Assembly: GCA_948144175.1 (NCBI GenBank)
Contig: CANXME010002068.1
Span: forward strand, 5,227,001 to 5,291,000
Reading direction: 5' to 3'
Source: Closterium sp. NIES-65
Taxonomy: Eukaryota > Streptophyta > Zygnematophyceae > Desmidiales > Closteriaceae
Length of the DNA stretch: 64,000 nucleotides
Shown here piece by piece: positions 52,801 through 64,000 of the stretch. The notes beneath the pieces were generated by a model. The model had not been told where the DNA came from. It searched no databases and saw only the letters and a program-made list of their open reading frames with translations. The position numbers and the translations under genes were made by a program. The first letter of the stretch is position 1. The number at the start of each line of letters is the position of its first letter.

Positions 52801-55800
52801 CGCGTCCGTGGTCAGGGTCAGGAGAGGTACGTCCTGATAGTTGTTGACGAATAATCGCGCTACACCACGGTCTTCCCCTTGCGCACCAAGGGTGAGGTCC
52901 CTGATGTTTTGATCCCTTGGATCCGCGCTTCTCGTCTCCAGCTTAGAGAGCGTTTCCACTCGGACTTTCCTGTCCTGCGCTTGCACTCTGACAGAGGTGG
53001 TGAGTTCTCCTCCGCCCTCTTGGCAGCCTACTATGCGGAGCATGGCATCCGCTAGTTGTTCACGCTTCCGGCCTCGCCACAACAGAATGGGGTTGCTGAG
53101 CGCCGCATTGGCTTGGTCATGGAGGTCGCTCGTACCTCCTTGATCCATGCGGTTGCCCCCCACTTTCTGTGGCTGTTTGCGATCCGATACGCTGCGCACC
53201 AGCTCAACCTTTGGCCCTGTGTCTCCTTGCCGGAGACCTCCCCGACACCGCGTTGGACGGGAGAGGTTGGCGATGCGTCGCGTTTTCGGGTCTCGCGATC
53301 CCGAGCTTTTGTTCGCGATACGTTCGCGGACAAGCTCTCCTCCCGCGCTGTTCCGTGTGTCTTCCTAGGCTTTGTTCCGGACGCGTCTCGTTGGCAGTTT
53401 TACCACCCCACCTCGCGCCGTGTCCTCGCCTCTCAGGACGTCACCTTTGACGAGTCGGTACCCTTCTACCGCCTCTTCCCCTACCGCACTGCCCCGCTCC
53501 CTCCCCCGCCTCTCTTCCTCGCGCCAAGTGCTGCTGTCGTAGACCCCCTCACCCCTGAGGGTGCCGCTTCCTCAAGTGTGTCCCAGGTAGACCCGGTTGA
53601 TCCTGTCGAGGTAGTTGTCAACTCTCGTCCTCCTTGGGGTGCTGAGCCTGAGGTTGCTAAGCCTGGGGGTGCTGAGCCTGGGGGTGCAGAGTCTGGGGGT
53701 ACTGAGCCTGGGGGTGCGGAGTCTGGGGGTGCTGAGCCTGGGAGTACGGAGCCTGCTAGTGCTGAGTCTAGGGGTGCTGAGCCTGGGAGTGCTACGCCTG
53801 GAGGAGCTCTCTCCTCAAGGCAGCTGCGTGAGTAGTAGTTAGAGTACTGCAGCCTCAGGAGAGGTGCTTCTGGAGCTAGGGGTGCTGTTGGAGCTGGTGC
53901 TCGTACTTCCTCGCCTAGGCGGGAGCTGCCCTCTCCCCAGCGTCTTAGTGAGTGGTACGCACGGCGCTGTAGTCTCAGGAGTGGCGCTCCTAGTGTCGCG
54001 GACCCTACTACTGGTGCTGCGGACCCTGGAGCTAGAGCTGCTGCTGGTGCTGCGGACCCGGGCGTTGGAGCTGCTGCTGGTGCTGCATACCCGGGCGTTG
54101 GAGCTACTGCTGGTGCTGCGGACCCGGGCGTTGGAGGTGCTGCTGGTGCTGCAGACCCGGGAGTTGGAGTTGCTGCTGAAGCTACGGACCCGGGCGTTGG
54201 AGCTGCTGCTGGTGCTGCGGACCCGGGCGTTGGAGCTGCTGCTGGTGCTGCAGACCCGAGCGTTGGAGCTGCTGCTGGTGCTGCAGACCCGGGCGTTGGA
54301 GGTGCTGGGGGTGCTGCTGGAGCTACTGGAGGTTCTGGTGCTGTCTCTTCTGCTGAAGAGGGCACCTCACAGCCACGGCCGTACTTTGTTCCACTCCTTT
54401 AGCAGGTTCTTGGTGAGTCACCTCCGCCTTGTCCCCCTCCCTCTGTGGAGTGTCCACCGCCGGTCCAGTCGCACTCACAGCTACAGCATGCCTCGCCACT
54501 TCCTCGTCCTTCTCCCTACACTGGTCCTACAGGCGGTCTCACAGAGCATCATCAGCCTGAGTCTCGCCCTGTGTCGCCTAAGTCCCGTCCTCAATCCTCT
54601 GTTCGTACTACTTCCACCAGTCGCCGTACTCCGCGTGAGCGTCTGCCACCAGTCCCTGGCACACACCTGATGTCAGTGCGTCCCTCCACTGCTCCACAGC
54701 GTGTCCCTCTGCTGTCTCCTCCTGAGTCCTCTCTTCTTGCTCTTGCTGACCCTGAGTTGGACTCTCTTCGTGCTGCCAGTCCCACTGTCACGCGTCTTCT
54801 GGCCACTGCTGTCACTGACCCTTTGTTTGAGTCTGCTGCTGCGTCTGTCCTAGCTTATGAGCTTTTCGACTTTGCTTCTCGCTGTCGTCTAGACTACGCT
54901 GCCAGTCTTGTCGCTGAGTCTGAGTCTGTCTGTCCTCCGTCTGTCGGGGGTGAGTGTGCTCTTAGCACGGACGTCCTTGAGGACAGACAGGAGGACCTTG
55001 AGTGTCTTGCAGCCGCTGCGCCCCATCTCGTGTCCATGCTAGTTGCCCCTTAGGGAGACCCGGATGCACTTGACATCCCAACTCCTCGATCGTACGCTGA
55101 GGCGATTGAGGGTCCCTACTCCTCACAGTGGCAGTCAGCCATGGATACAGATATGGCTTCCTAGAAGTCCACAGGCACCTACGTCGACGAGGTTCCCCCA
55201 CCTGGGACGAACATCGTCAGTGGCATGTGGATTTTCAGGGTGAAGCGGCCGCCGGGTTCTCCGCCTGTCTTCAAGGCTCGTTACGTTGCTCGAGGCTTCA
55301 GTCAGCGAGAGGGAGTAGACTTCCTCCAGACCTTCTCCCCCACCCCGAAGATGACCACTCTTCGGGTACTACTTCACGTTGCTGCTCAGCGCGACTACGA
55401 GCTCCACTCTCTTGACTTCAGCACAGCTTTCTTGCAGGGCAGCCTGCACGAGGAGATCTGGCTGCACCGCCCTCCTGGCTTCACTGGGTCGTTCCCTCCT
55501 GGTACCCAGTAAAGCCTCCGCCGGCCGATCTACGGTCTTTGCCAGGCACCACGTGAGTGGCACGACACACTGATGACAACTCTTGCGGCACTTGGGTTCT
55601 CTCCTTCTACTGCTGACCCGTCGTTGTTTCTACGTATCGACACTTCGCTGCCGCCATTCTACATCTTCGTGTACGTCGACGACTTGGTCTTTGCCACAGC
55701 TGACACTGAGTCTCTTGCCCATGTGAAGTCGGCGCTGCAGAAGAGACACACGTGCACAGACCTGGGTGAACTGCGCAGCTACCTTGGCTTGCAGATCACC

Positions 55801-56878
55801 CGGGACAGAGCACGCCGCACCATTACCCTGACTCAGTCACACATGGTGCAGCAGGTCCTTTAGCGATTTGGCTTCACTTGGTCCTCAGCACAGGCCACTC
55901 CTCTGGCTATAGGTCATTCGCTCTCAGCTCTGCCTTCGGATGAGTCCATAGAGTCGAGTGGTCCTTACCCAGAGCTAGTTGGTTGCCTCATGTACCTGAT
56001 GACTGCACTCGTCTTGACCTAGCATACCCTCTTGGCCTTCTGGCTCGCTACGTGGCTCCTGGTCGTCACCAAAAGGTGCACTGGGATGCTGCAAAGAGGG
56101 TATTGCGCTACTTGTGCAGTACATCAGGCATGGGGCTTGTGCTTGGAGGAGGGAGCTCAGTTGTTCTCACTGGTCACTCAGACGCTTCTTGGGCTGACGA
56201 CCAGGCTACTCAGCGGTCGTCATAGGGTTACACCTTCAGCCTTGGCTCAAGTTCAGTTTTGTGGCGCTCTTCTCGTTCGTCTTCGGTTCTCAGCTCCAGT
56301 TGTGAGGCTGAGATCTACGCCACAGCCATGGCTGCACAGGAGTTACGCTGGCTCACCTACCTGCTGACCGACCTTAGAGAGCGGCCTAGTTCTCCTCCAG
56401 TGCTGTACGTCGACAACAAGGCTGCCATTGCCTTGTGTCAGGAGCACATACTGGAGCACAGAACGAAGCATATCGCTCTCCGTTACTTCCTTGCTCGTGA
56501 GCTTCAGCAGCGTGGTCAGCTTCGTCTGTGCTACGTGGCCTCTCAGGCCAACACCGCTAATGTTTTCACCAAGGCACTTCAGCCTGGTGATCATCAGCGC
56601 TTTTGTACTTTGTTGGGGCTAGTGCCCACTTTGTCTCACTTGTTGTAGGCTTTGCGTGTACTGTGATCTCTATATATACTCCTGCCTGTTTGCTCTGCTA
56701 GGTTGAGATCACCCTTACTGTCTCTACTACTTATATATACTTCTGCATGTGAACTGGCCTTGTGGCCCTTTGCTTGTGCTCGGAGTGTGTGGTGACGTTG
56801 TGATCCACCCTGAGCTTGCTTGTCTTTCTTGACTGGTCTTGTGACCCCTTGTTCCCCCCCACTTTGCCTATGGGGGTG

Positions 56879-57003
56879 TGTCAAACACTATATGTGTTAT
56901 TATTGTGTAGGCTATAGTGGGTTAGCCTTTAGAGGGTACACAAAGTTAGGGTTTCCTACTTGTACTCCAACTTTCATAGTGCAATCACTTCTTCTTCGTA
57001 ACA
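56879..57003 (+). repeat. 3' LTR of copia element C
   Basis: 125 bp, about three differences from the 5' copy; preceded by a C-rich/polypurine-type tract and followed by TSD gttct. Confidence 0.9.
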
Positions 57004-58036
57004 GTTCTGGAAGGAGCTCATGGGATTATTGGGGACCAAACTTGTGATGTCCTCGGAATACCACCCACAGACTAACAGACAGACAGAGCGACTCAATCAA
57101 GTGGTTGAACCGTTAGTGCGCACAGCTTGCAAAGACGACGTCAGCCACTGGGACACCCAGTTACCGACCCTAGAGTTCGCTTACAACAACGCGTCACATG
57201 CGGCCACAGGGAAAACTCCTTTTTTCCTGTGTTACGGACGGGAACCACTTACACGACAATAGCCAACTACACCGGCACACGTCCATGCCGCACACCACTT
57301 CGTCACCACCATTCAGCAACTATGGGAGAAGACTCAGTGACGTCTCACCACGATGTAGAACTGCCAGAAGCAGTATGCCAATTGCCAGCGACGTGATCAC
57401 TCAGTAGCAGTCGGAGATCAAGTGCTTCTTCACACGCGCAACTTGAACCTGTCTCACCTACCACCCAAGCTCCGGCCTCGCTTCTGTGGTCCTTTTCGCG
57501 TTGAGGCACAAGTGACACCAGTAACATTCCGCTTGCGCTTACCTACTACGTGGAAGCTTCACAATGCTTTCCATGTTCAGCTACTGAAGCCCTACAAGGA
57601 CCCCAACAAAAAGTTCCAGGGACAGCAGCTACCGCCACCTCCACCTGTCCTCATACATGAGGAACCCGAGTATGAAGTGGAACTTGTTCTCACTCATCGG
57701 AGCCACGGTGGCAAGACCCTTGAGTTCGTGATAAGCTGGAAGGGATATGACCCATCGGAGGACAATTGGGTTGCAGAAGGTGATATGGGCAACGCAGGCC
57801 CTGCTCTCAATGACTATCTTGTCAAGCAGGGTATTTCTCACGCCACCCAGCTTTGAGGGGGGGACGCGTGAGAGTATGACGGTTTATGCTGGCTTTGCTA
57901 GCTTGCCTGGACTTTATTATGTTATTACTAGCTTCGCTTTATTTTATCTTGCATGCTTTTGCTTGATTTCCTAGGTTCGTTGCCTTTACTATAGTTATTA
58001 TATTTGTAGGCACCGAACTAGGTTGAGTGCACCGAA

Positions 58037-58166
58037 TGTCAAAATTAGAAGAAAGAAAGAGGATTGAACTAGCAAGAATGAGGATACAAATAGCAAACCC
58101 TAGAAGGGTTGTACTCGCTATAGAGCACCCCACTACAGGCTAGAACAATAAGATAATATTCTGACA
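58037..58166 (-). repeat. 3' LTR of element F
   Basis: 130 bp, paired with 59429-59558. Confidence 0.9.
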
Positions 58167-59428
58167 CACCCCCATAGCCAAAGTGGGGTGTAATCAGCAG
58201 AGCAGGCAAAGCAAAACAAGCTCAGGGTGGATCACAATGTCACCACACATTCTGAGCACAAGTTCAAGAAGAAATAGTTTAGAGTTTACAATTATAAGCA
58301 AAGCTAGTGGTAGTCACAACGGGCAAGTGAGGAGGAGGAGGGAGAGTGAGGGGAGAGGAGACAGGAGGCGACGGCTGAAGCTGCAGACACACGGGCAACA
58401 GGAGGCAGACTGGCACAGCGGCTACCGGACAGCGCCCGGACTACAGGGGTAACAGGCCCCGCGGCTCAAATAGCGGCGGACGGGCAACGGACCCACGGGC
58501 GGCTGGCACAGCTGGCTACGACTGGGCTACCGGGACAGCGCCCTGGACTACAGGTGCTGCTGACGACAAACTGGCAACCTCCGCTCATCCTCCCGCACAC
58601 AGTCCCACCCCCCTGATACACACCCACTGCTACACCACTAGCTCTACTCCCACGCACCCCCCTAAAACCCTAAACCCCAGTCTCCCACACAACCACCCCC
58701 CTCAGCGACAGCTGCAGCAGTGGGAGACGAAGGAGGAGGAGGAGAAAGGGAGGAAGGCACACCGGCCACCCCCATACCCGCAAGCGGCCCCCTCAGGTCG
58801 CCACGACGGACGACGGGAAATGGGGGAAGGGGAGAAAAGGGGGGGGGGGGGCCCACCACGGACCTGAGGGGAGGGCGGGGCCGCGACAAGGGGCGGGGCC
58901 GCGACGAGCGGGGCGGGGCCGCGACGGTCGGGGTGGGACCGTGACGTAGGGTGGGGCCGCGACAGGTCGGGGCCGCGAAGGTAGGGCGGGGCCGCATAGG
59001 GTCCGGGGCGGGGCCGCGACGTAGGGCGGGGCCGCTTCGAGGGGCGGGGCAGCGACGCAGGGGCGGGGCCGCGACGAGGGGCGGGGCCGCGACGGAGGGG
59101 CGGGACCACGACAGGTAGGGCGGGGCCAAGCCGGGCAGGCGCACGGGCGGCGACGGGCTGGGGCGGGGCCGCGACGAAGGGCGGGGCCGAGCCGGGCAGG
59201 CGCACGGGCGGCGACGGGCCGGGGCGGGGCCGCGACGTAGAGGAGAAGCCCGCCGCGCGCCCCGGGGCGCACAGCGGGCAATGAACCGCCGCGCGCCTCG
59301 GGGCGCACGGCGGGCAGAAAACCGCCGCGCGCCTCGGGGCGCACGGCGGGATGAAAAAGTAGCAGCGGAAGCAAGGTGGGGACACACCCACAGGATCGAT
59401 CCAAGGGGATCGACCTGCTCTGATAGCA

Positions 59429-59558
59429 TGTCAAAATTAGAAGAAATAAAGAGGATTGAACTAGCAAGAATGAGGATACAAATAGCAAACCCTAGAAGGG
59501 TTGTACTCGCTATAGAGCACCCCACTACAGGCTAGAACAATAAGATAATATTCTGACA
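59429..59558 (-). repeat. 5' LTR of element F
   Basis: 130 bp, followed by TSD ccgaa. Confidence 0.9.
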
Positions 59559-59563
59559 CCGAA

Positions 59564-61574
59564 TTCTAGGCTTTTCGGTTGCCACCAAATTGCCTTCTAC
59601 TGAATTCAAGAAGGATCCGTTCGGGACGCTTCGCGACCCGCAGAACCTTCTAGTAACACCCGGGGTTACTGCCTTTGTGTCGAACCTATATATAGCCTCG
59701 CCTTGTACCCAGGTAAAGCATTCAATAGAATCATCTTTCCTGAACCAGATCCTCACACTGCACCAGCGCCTCATCCTCCGTGCCCTGCTAATCCTCAGAA
59801 CTCAATCCACCGCCGGTTTCCACCGAATTGTTTTCTAATGAGTTCGGGAAGGATTTGTTCGGGCCGCTTCGCGATCCTCAGATGACTCGCGTAACACCTG
59901 GGGAACTGGTGTGTCGAGACTATATATAGCCTCGTGTTGTACCCAGATGAATCATTCAATCCAAACTCTCTTTCCTGAGCTCAACCCTAGATCCTCACAC
60001 TTGGTAATCACAGCCGTTTACACGAGAAGTTTTTTCGACCATTAAAACAGAGTGTACAGAAAGCCGCGGGGGCGACGACTGTTGAACACCGATTTCGGGT
60101 ATGTAAAACCGGTTCCGTGTTTTTCACTCCCCCTCAATTTTGGTTTTCGAACGGGCAATGTCAAGAATAGAGGGCTAAGGCGATAACTACGCGACGACGA
60201 GCGACATCGCTAGCCTTCGCACCGACGTGGAACAGACGCAGGCGGCGATTCGGCGAATCGAGGCTCTTATGACAAACCAATCCGTAGCCGCCACCGCAGC
60301 AATCAATGCAGCACTGAACGCAGTAGCGACAGTAGCAGCAGCAGCACAACCTCGAAAAAGCTCGCCCGAGGCTCCCCGAAGCGTTCGATCTAAGCGCAAA
60401 GGGATCGGACGCTCGACGATTTGTGGCGACCCTCGAAATTTACTTCGAGACCATTGGTTGTTCGACCCCAACACACGATGCAAATACAATTCGGCTCGTA
60501 GCAACACTATTGCGAGGACCAGCACTTGAGTAGATTTACTACAGTGACGTGGCCCGCAGGGAGAAAACGTGGGCACAATTTCGGGCAGACCTCATCGAAC
60601 TTTTCGAGCCAATTAATTCGGTGTACATGGCGCGGCAGCAAATTCACCAACACAAGCAACTCGCGAGCGTACCACTGTACACATAGCAAATGGAGCAGCT
60701 CTTGGCCAAGGGCAAAAAAATCCAGGCGTACACAGAAGGGTTAAAATTGGAGATTCGCCAACCGGTCATTGCAGGGAACTACAGTAACTACCGCGACCTC
60801 GTACGCGTAGCCGAACGTTACGACGCGTTGACGCGTGGTCAACTAGAAACATGACGTTACGGGCCAAACCGTACATTCGGCACGTAGCGATCGGCACCAC
60901 CCACGTTCGCCGAACCGATGGATATCGACAGATTTGACACGAAGCAGCAACCGATGAGATGCGAATTTTGCGGAGCAGCCGGATATAAATTTCTATCGTG
61001 CTACAAAATAAAAAAGCACGTGCGGCACTGCTGGGCGGCAACGGTACAGCACCCCCAAAGTAAAAAAAACGGGAATTGTCAGTAGCCGCGGATCGACCTG
61101 GTGATCGTGTAAAGATCCGAAAAGCGAAAAAGGGCGACGACGTTGCGACTTCGGAGCGGGCGAAAAAAGGAGAAAATTATGGTGAGAATATAAAACGTCA
61201 CCACCGGCCGGCATCAGGGGAGATCGCCAAGGCAAATGGAGGCTCCGCGAAAAAAGACTCTGCACCGACCGGGAAACTCCAACCGAACACCCACGAAAGT
61301 AAGAATTCGTTAAAGTTATCCTACAAAGATACTTTAACCAAGAATATTACTTCTCGTGGTTTTCAAACCTTAGAAAAATTCAGGGGAGAGTTAGAGGCCA
61401 AGAAAAAAGCCTTTAGATATTATTCAAGTACCTGAGAAGTTGGGCAAAGCATTACGGATCGTAGAAAAGGGTCGTGCGTTCCGTGGAGTTAATATTCTCT
61501 CCCCGCAGCACAGTGTTAAGGCTCCGTGCTGCCCACAGGTGAAGCCTACACAGCTGCAAAGGCTTAGAGGAAAA
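59564..61574 (+). mobile_element. Chromovirus E: LTR part and gag, broken, cut off by element G
   Basis: The stretch 59564-60000 looks like the later part of a chromovirus LTR, with an internally duplicated unit of about 230 bp, each holding TATATATAGCCTCG (near 59690 and 59920). A gag region follows (60.2-61.0) with a zinc knuckle (CEFCGAAGYKFLSCY) and then a segment matching D (TSERAKK, GEIAKANGGSAKK). It ends abruptly at the LTR of G. Several breaks. It may share its LTR with D, giving a tandem LTR-internal-LTR-internal layout. Confidence 0.6.
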
Positions 61575-61698
61575 TGTCAAAGCTATACTCTAGGCTGTAG
61601 TGGGGCACTCCTTATGGGGTACAACCCTGATAGGTTTTGCCTATACAAACCTTGTACTGTTCTCTTTCTAACCATCATTCTTCGTTCTAACTTTCACA
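61575..61698 (+). repeat. 5' LTR of copia element G
   Basis: 124 bp, TGTCAAAG...TTCACA, adjacent to the primer site. Confidence 0.8.
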
Positions 61699-64000
61699 TG
61701 GTTTCAGAGCAGGTTCCCTAGTGGGAACGTTTTTTTAGGGCCCACCACCACAAACATTTTTTTCCTGCCCTGCCCGAAGCGCACTGCCGTGCCTGCCTGC
61801 CCAGTCACGCACCTTGCGCCTGCCTACCCGCGCCCTTGAGCGCCTGCCCTGCCCGCGCCCTCGAGCGCCTGCCCTACCCGTGCCCTCGATCGCCTGCCCT
61901 GCTCGCGCCCTCGAGCGCGTGCCCTACCCGCGCCCTCGAGCTCGTGCCCGTCGCCCTGCTCTGCAGGCCGTGCGCGGGCCTGCCCTGCACCCACGACGCC
62001 GCCCATGGACCCCGCGGCGCCGCCCCTGGACCTCGCGACGCCGCCCCTGAATCTCGCGACGCCGCCCTTGGACCCCGCGACGTCGCCTTTGGACCCCGCG
62101 ACGCCGCCCCTGGACCCCGCGACGCCCCTGAGGGACCCGGGCGTTGCCCTTGCTCGTCGCGACGCCCCTGCAGGACCCTCGCGGCGCCGCTCCTACTCGA
62201 CGCGATGCCCCTGCGGGACCCGCGCGGCGTCGCCCCTGCTTGTCGCGGCACCCTCTGGGCATCGCCCCTGCTTGTCGCGACGCCCACTGGGCGCCGTCCC
62301 TGCTTGTCGCGGCGCCCCCTGGGCGCCGTCCCTGCTCGTCGCGCCCCCCCCCCCTTGGCCGCCGCGCCCTGCCTCATCAGCGACCCGCCCGCGCCCTGCT
62401 CCACCCCGCGCCCGCCCTTGGGCGGCCGCCCCTACCCTGCCCTGCTGCCGTCGTGCCTGCAGCCTCCGTCGCGGCCCTGCCCCGCCGTTGCCACCTTCGC
62501 GGCCCTGCCCAGCTGCAGCCGCCCGTCGAGCGCCTGCAGCCACCCGTCGAGCGCTGGACCTGCCCTACCCGTGCCCGTTGAGCGCATGCGCACCACCGCC
62601 GGTGGCATCTGCCCTACCCGCCTCTGGTGAGCACCTGCCCTGCCTAAACTGCCCGCGCGCCTGCCTTACCAGCCCGCTCCCGCGCGTACCGCGCCTCCAG
62701 CTGTCACTGCTACCACTGCTGCACTGCCACTTCTGCTGCTACTAGCGGTGGCCAGATGCAGCTCCAGCGATGTCTGCGTGAGTCCCTCACGCCCCAGCAG
62801 CTTCGTGAGTGGTACGCTAGTTGGGGTAGTAGGGGTGGCCGTAGTGGGAGTCACCCTGGAGCGGGTTGTTCGGAATCTTCTGGCAGTGGCCAGCTGCAGC
62901 TGCAGCGGGGTCCGCGCAAGACTCTTCCGCCGAGGTGAGTGGTACGCTCAGAGTCGAGGGTCCCGGAGTACCGTTTGCTGCCCGTACGTCATTCGCACAG
63001 GTGATCGGGCTGGTCAGACTTGTGGGACGGTTGGTCACACATAGTCCTGCTGCTTTGTCTGTCTGAGCGACGACTGGCGTACGGAGTTTGGCGACAAGGC
63101 TGAGCTCCCCGACTGGCTAGAGTTGCTTAGGCCGAGGGTGGATATCTTTGCTCTTGACTATAATACTATCCTCACTGCCATGTGTGCCTTGCCTACTAGT
63201 GCTGAGGGTGCCTGTTACCTGTGTGTGCCGCCTGACCCAGGTAAAGAGTCTGTTGCTCTAGGTAATGGTGAGGGTGCTGCTCTAGGTGTGGTGCATCTAC
63301 TTCTCGAGGTGCCGGTGAGGCTACTGTTCTAGGTGCTAGTGAGTCTCCTGCTCCAGGTGCTGGTGAGTCTGCTCTCTCAGGTACTGCGCCTGCTGAGGCC
63401 TTGCACACTTTCACGCTTGACTCAGCAGCTTCCCGCTCCTTCTTTCGCGACTGCACCACACTCTCGCCGCACAGTCGGCCAGTTGCAATCTCCCTGGCTG
63501 ACCCCTCTGGGGCTCCAGTCCTTGAGCGCTCCTCTACGGTTCTCCCATGTCTGGCGATCCCGTCCGGCTCACTGTCGGGTCTTCACCTCCCCTCGTTCTC
63601 CACGAACATGGTGAGAGGAGCTGACCTTTAGGACGTGTGGGTTGACCAGTTCACTCCTGGAGGTCAACGGGTGACCCACTGTATGTGCACACGGACGGAC
63701 TAGCACCTGGCCACGTTCAACCGTCAGCCGGGGTCGAGCCTGTACACCCTGACTACCGTGTCTCCTCCGGTTGCTGAGTCTGGTCAGGTAGCCGCGTCGG
63801 ATCAGGTGTTTGCTGCAGCATCCCGGTCTGGTCCTGAGTCTGCCCCGTGCTTGTGTTGCCTCCTGTCTCACCAAACTCTCCCCTAGCACCACCGCCTTGG
63901 TCACCCCTCCCTGCCTCGTCTCCGAGGCATGGCCTCCCGTGTCCTTGTCACTGGTCTTCCCCGGTCTCTCCCTCCCCTTCCCCCGGGGCCTGCCCCTACC
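61575..64000 (+). mobile_element. Ty1/copia element G, 5' part, continues beyond the window, broken
   Basis: A 124-bp LTR (61575-61698) is followed by the primer-site variant TGGTTTCAGAGCAGG, a GC-rich leader (61.8-62.7), a gag remnant (SLTPQQLREWYASWG near 62.8), a protease region (63.4-63.6) and GAG-pre-integrase (63.85-64.0). Several breaks. The order and text closely parallel elements C and I. The far LTR is outside the window. Confidence 0.75.

Larger units (their letters stand above)
49723..57003 (+). mobile_element. Ty1/copia element C, both LTRs, full length but broken, nested in D
   Basis: LTRs of 125 bp at 49723-49847 and 56879-57003 differ at about three sites and are flanked by the duplication gttct (49718-49722 and 57004-57008). 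The primer site TGGAATCAGAGC follows the 5' LTR. Parts: GC-rich leader (49.9-50.6), gag (50.65-51.4), Gly-rich stretch with a G run (51.44-51.76), protease (about 52.1-52.3), GAG-pre-integrase and integrase (52.5-53.5), repeat-rich linker (53.6-54.9), RT (55.1-55.9), RNase H (56.1-56.65). About eight to ten breaks. Near-identical LTRs point to a young insertion that decayed quickly or was copied from an already defective source. Confidence 0.9.
58037..59558 (-). mobile_element. Non-autonomous LTR element F (copia-type ends), whole, nested in the chromovirus LTR
   Basis: LTRs of 130 bp at 58037-58166 and 59429-59558 differ at about one site; target duplication ccgaa at 58032-58036 and 59559-59563. 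A primer-site variant (TGCTATCAGAGCAGG on the minus strand) adjoins the 5' LTR at the right end, and a polypurine tract (CCCCATAGCCAAAGTGGGG region) adjoins the left LTR. The 1.26-kb interior shows no gag or pol, only GC-rich sequence with GGGGCGGGGCCGCGAC-type repeats that resembles the leader regions of the larger copia elements here. It presumably depended on a related full copia element. It is the youngest dated insertion in the window. Confidence 0.85.
47436..60000 (+). mobile_element. Chromovirus (Ty3/gypsy) D, broken, interrupted by elements C and F
   Basis: Parts on the plus strand: gag zinc knuckle (CKFCGATGHRILACW, 47.5 kb), aspartic protease (VDSGASHSVC, 48.2), RNase H (48.7-49.1), integrase (49.3-49.72, resuming at 57.01-57.25) and a chromodomain (VISWKGYDPSEDNWV, 57.6-57.85). 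The 3' LTR seems to start near 57868, is split by F and resumes at 59564. The 5' LTR, the start of gag and most of the RT are not present. Several to about ten breaks. It is the oldest layer in this part because C and F sit inside it. Confidence 0.75.

Noticed and set aside
53481-54365. 294-codon minus-strand ORF
   Set aside because: Antisense shadow of the repeat linker of copia element C.
58662-59525. 287-codon Arg/Pro/Ala-rich minus-strand ORF
   Set aside because: Translation of the GGGGCGGGGCC repeats inside element F; other frames are open too and no domain is visible.

Overview
The window looks like nuclear DNA of a green-lineage eukaryote, most likely a streptophyte alga or an early-diverging plant. 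Three things point that way: plant-type Ty1/copia elements primed by initiator-Met tRNA, an LRR receptor of the plant LRR-VIII-1 (HPCA1-like) type, and a Ty3/gypsy element carrying a cytosine-5 DNA methyltransferase, a combination known from charophyte algae. The exact genus cannot be read from the sequence. Genes are few and intron-rich; most of the window is retrotransposon, much of it nested.

Left part (1-25.8 kb). One host gene on the minus strand fills almost all of it. Its first exon (signal peptide) is near 25.4-25.5 kb. A leucine-rich-repeat N-terminal cap exon follows, then 20 single-repeat exons (17 of exactly 72 nt, all phase 2), a double-repeat exon, a cysteine-rich exon, a juxtamembrane exon and a transmembrane exon at 2.05-2.22 kb. 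The kinase expected after it would lie beyond the left edge. Introns are full of simple repeats. The 9.2-kb intron before the transmembrane exon holds a whole-looking gypsy element (2.5-9.0 kb, same strand) whose 2147-codon reading frame includes a DNA methyltransferase. A LINE with a restriction-like endonuclease, cut by the left edge, occupies 1-1905 on the plus strand.

Middle part (25.8-41.2 kb). About 1.7 kb of unassigned DNA is followed by copia element A (27.86-35.7 kb), which contains the opposite-strand copia element B (31580-35368, TSD cttca). An AT-rich, degenerate-repeat stretch follows (35.7-37.5 kb). A small plus-strand host gene at 38.6-40.8 kb encodes a secreted protein whose last two exons resemble the TPD1 family of LRR-kinase ligands.

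Right part (41.2-64 kb). This is a retrotransposon cluster: copia element I (41.2-45.9), a minus-strand gypsy fragment H (45.9-47.4), and chromovirus D (47.4-60.0). D is split by copia element C (49723-57003, TSD gttct), and its LTR is split by a small non-autonomous LTR element F (58037-59558, TSD ccgaa). A second chromovirus gag region E (60.0-61.57) is next, then copia element G (61575 onward, leaving the window). Most of these are broken fossils; the LTR pairs of B, C and F still match closely, so those insertions are young relative to their hosts.
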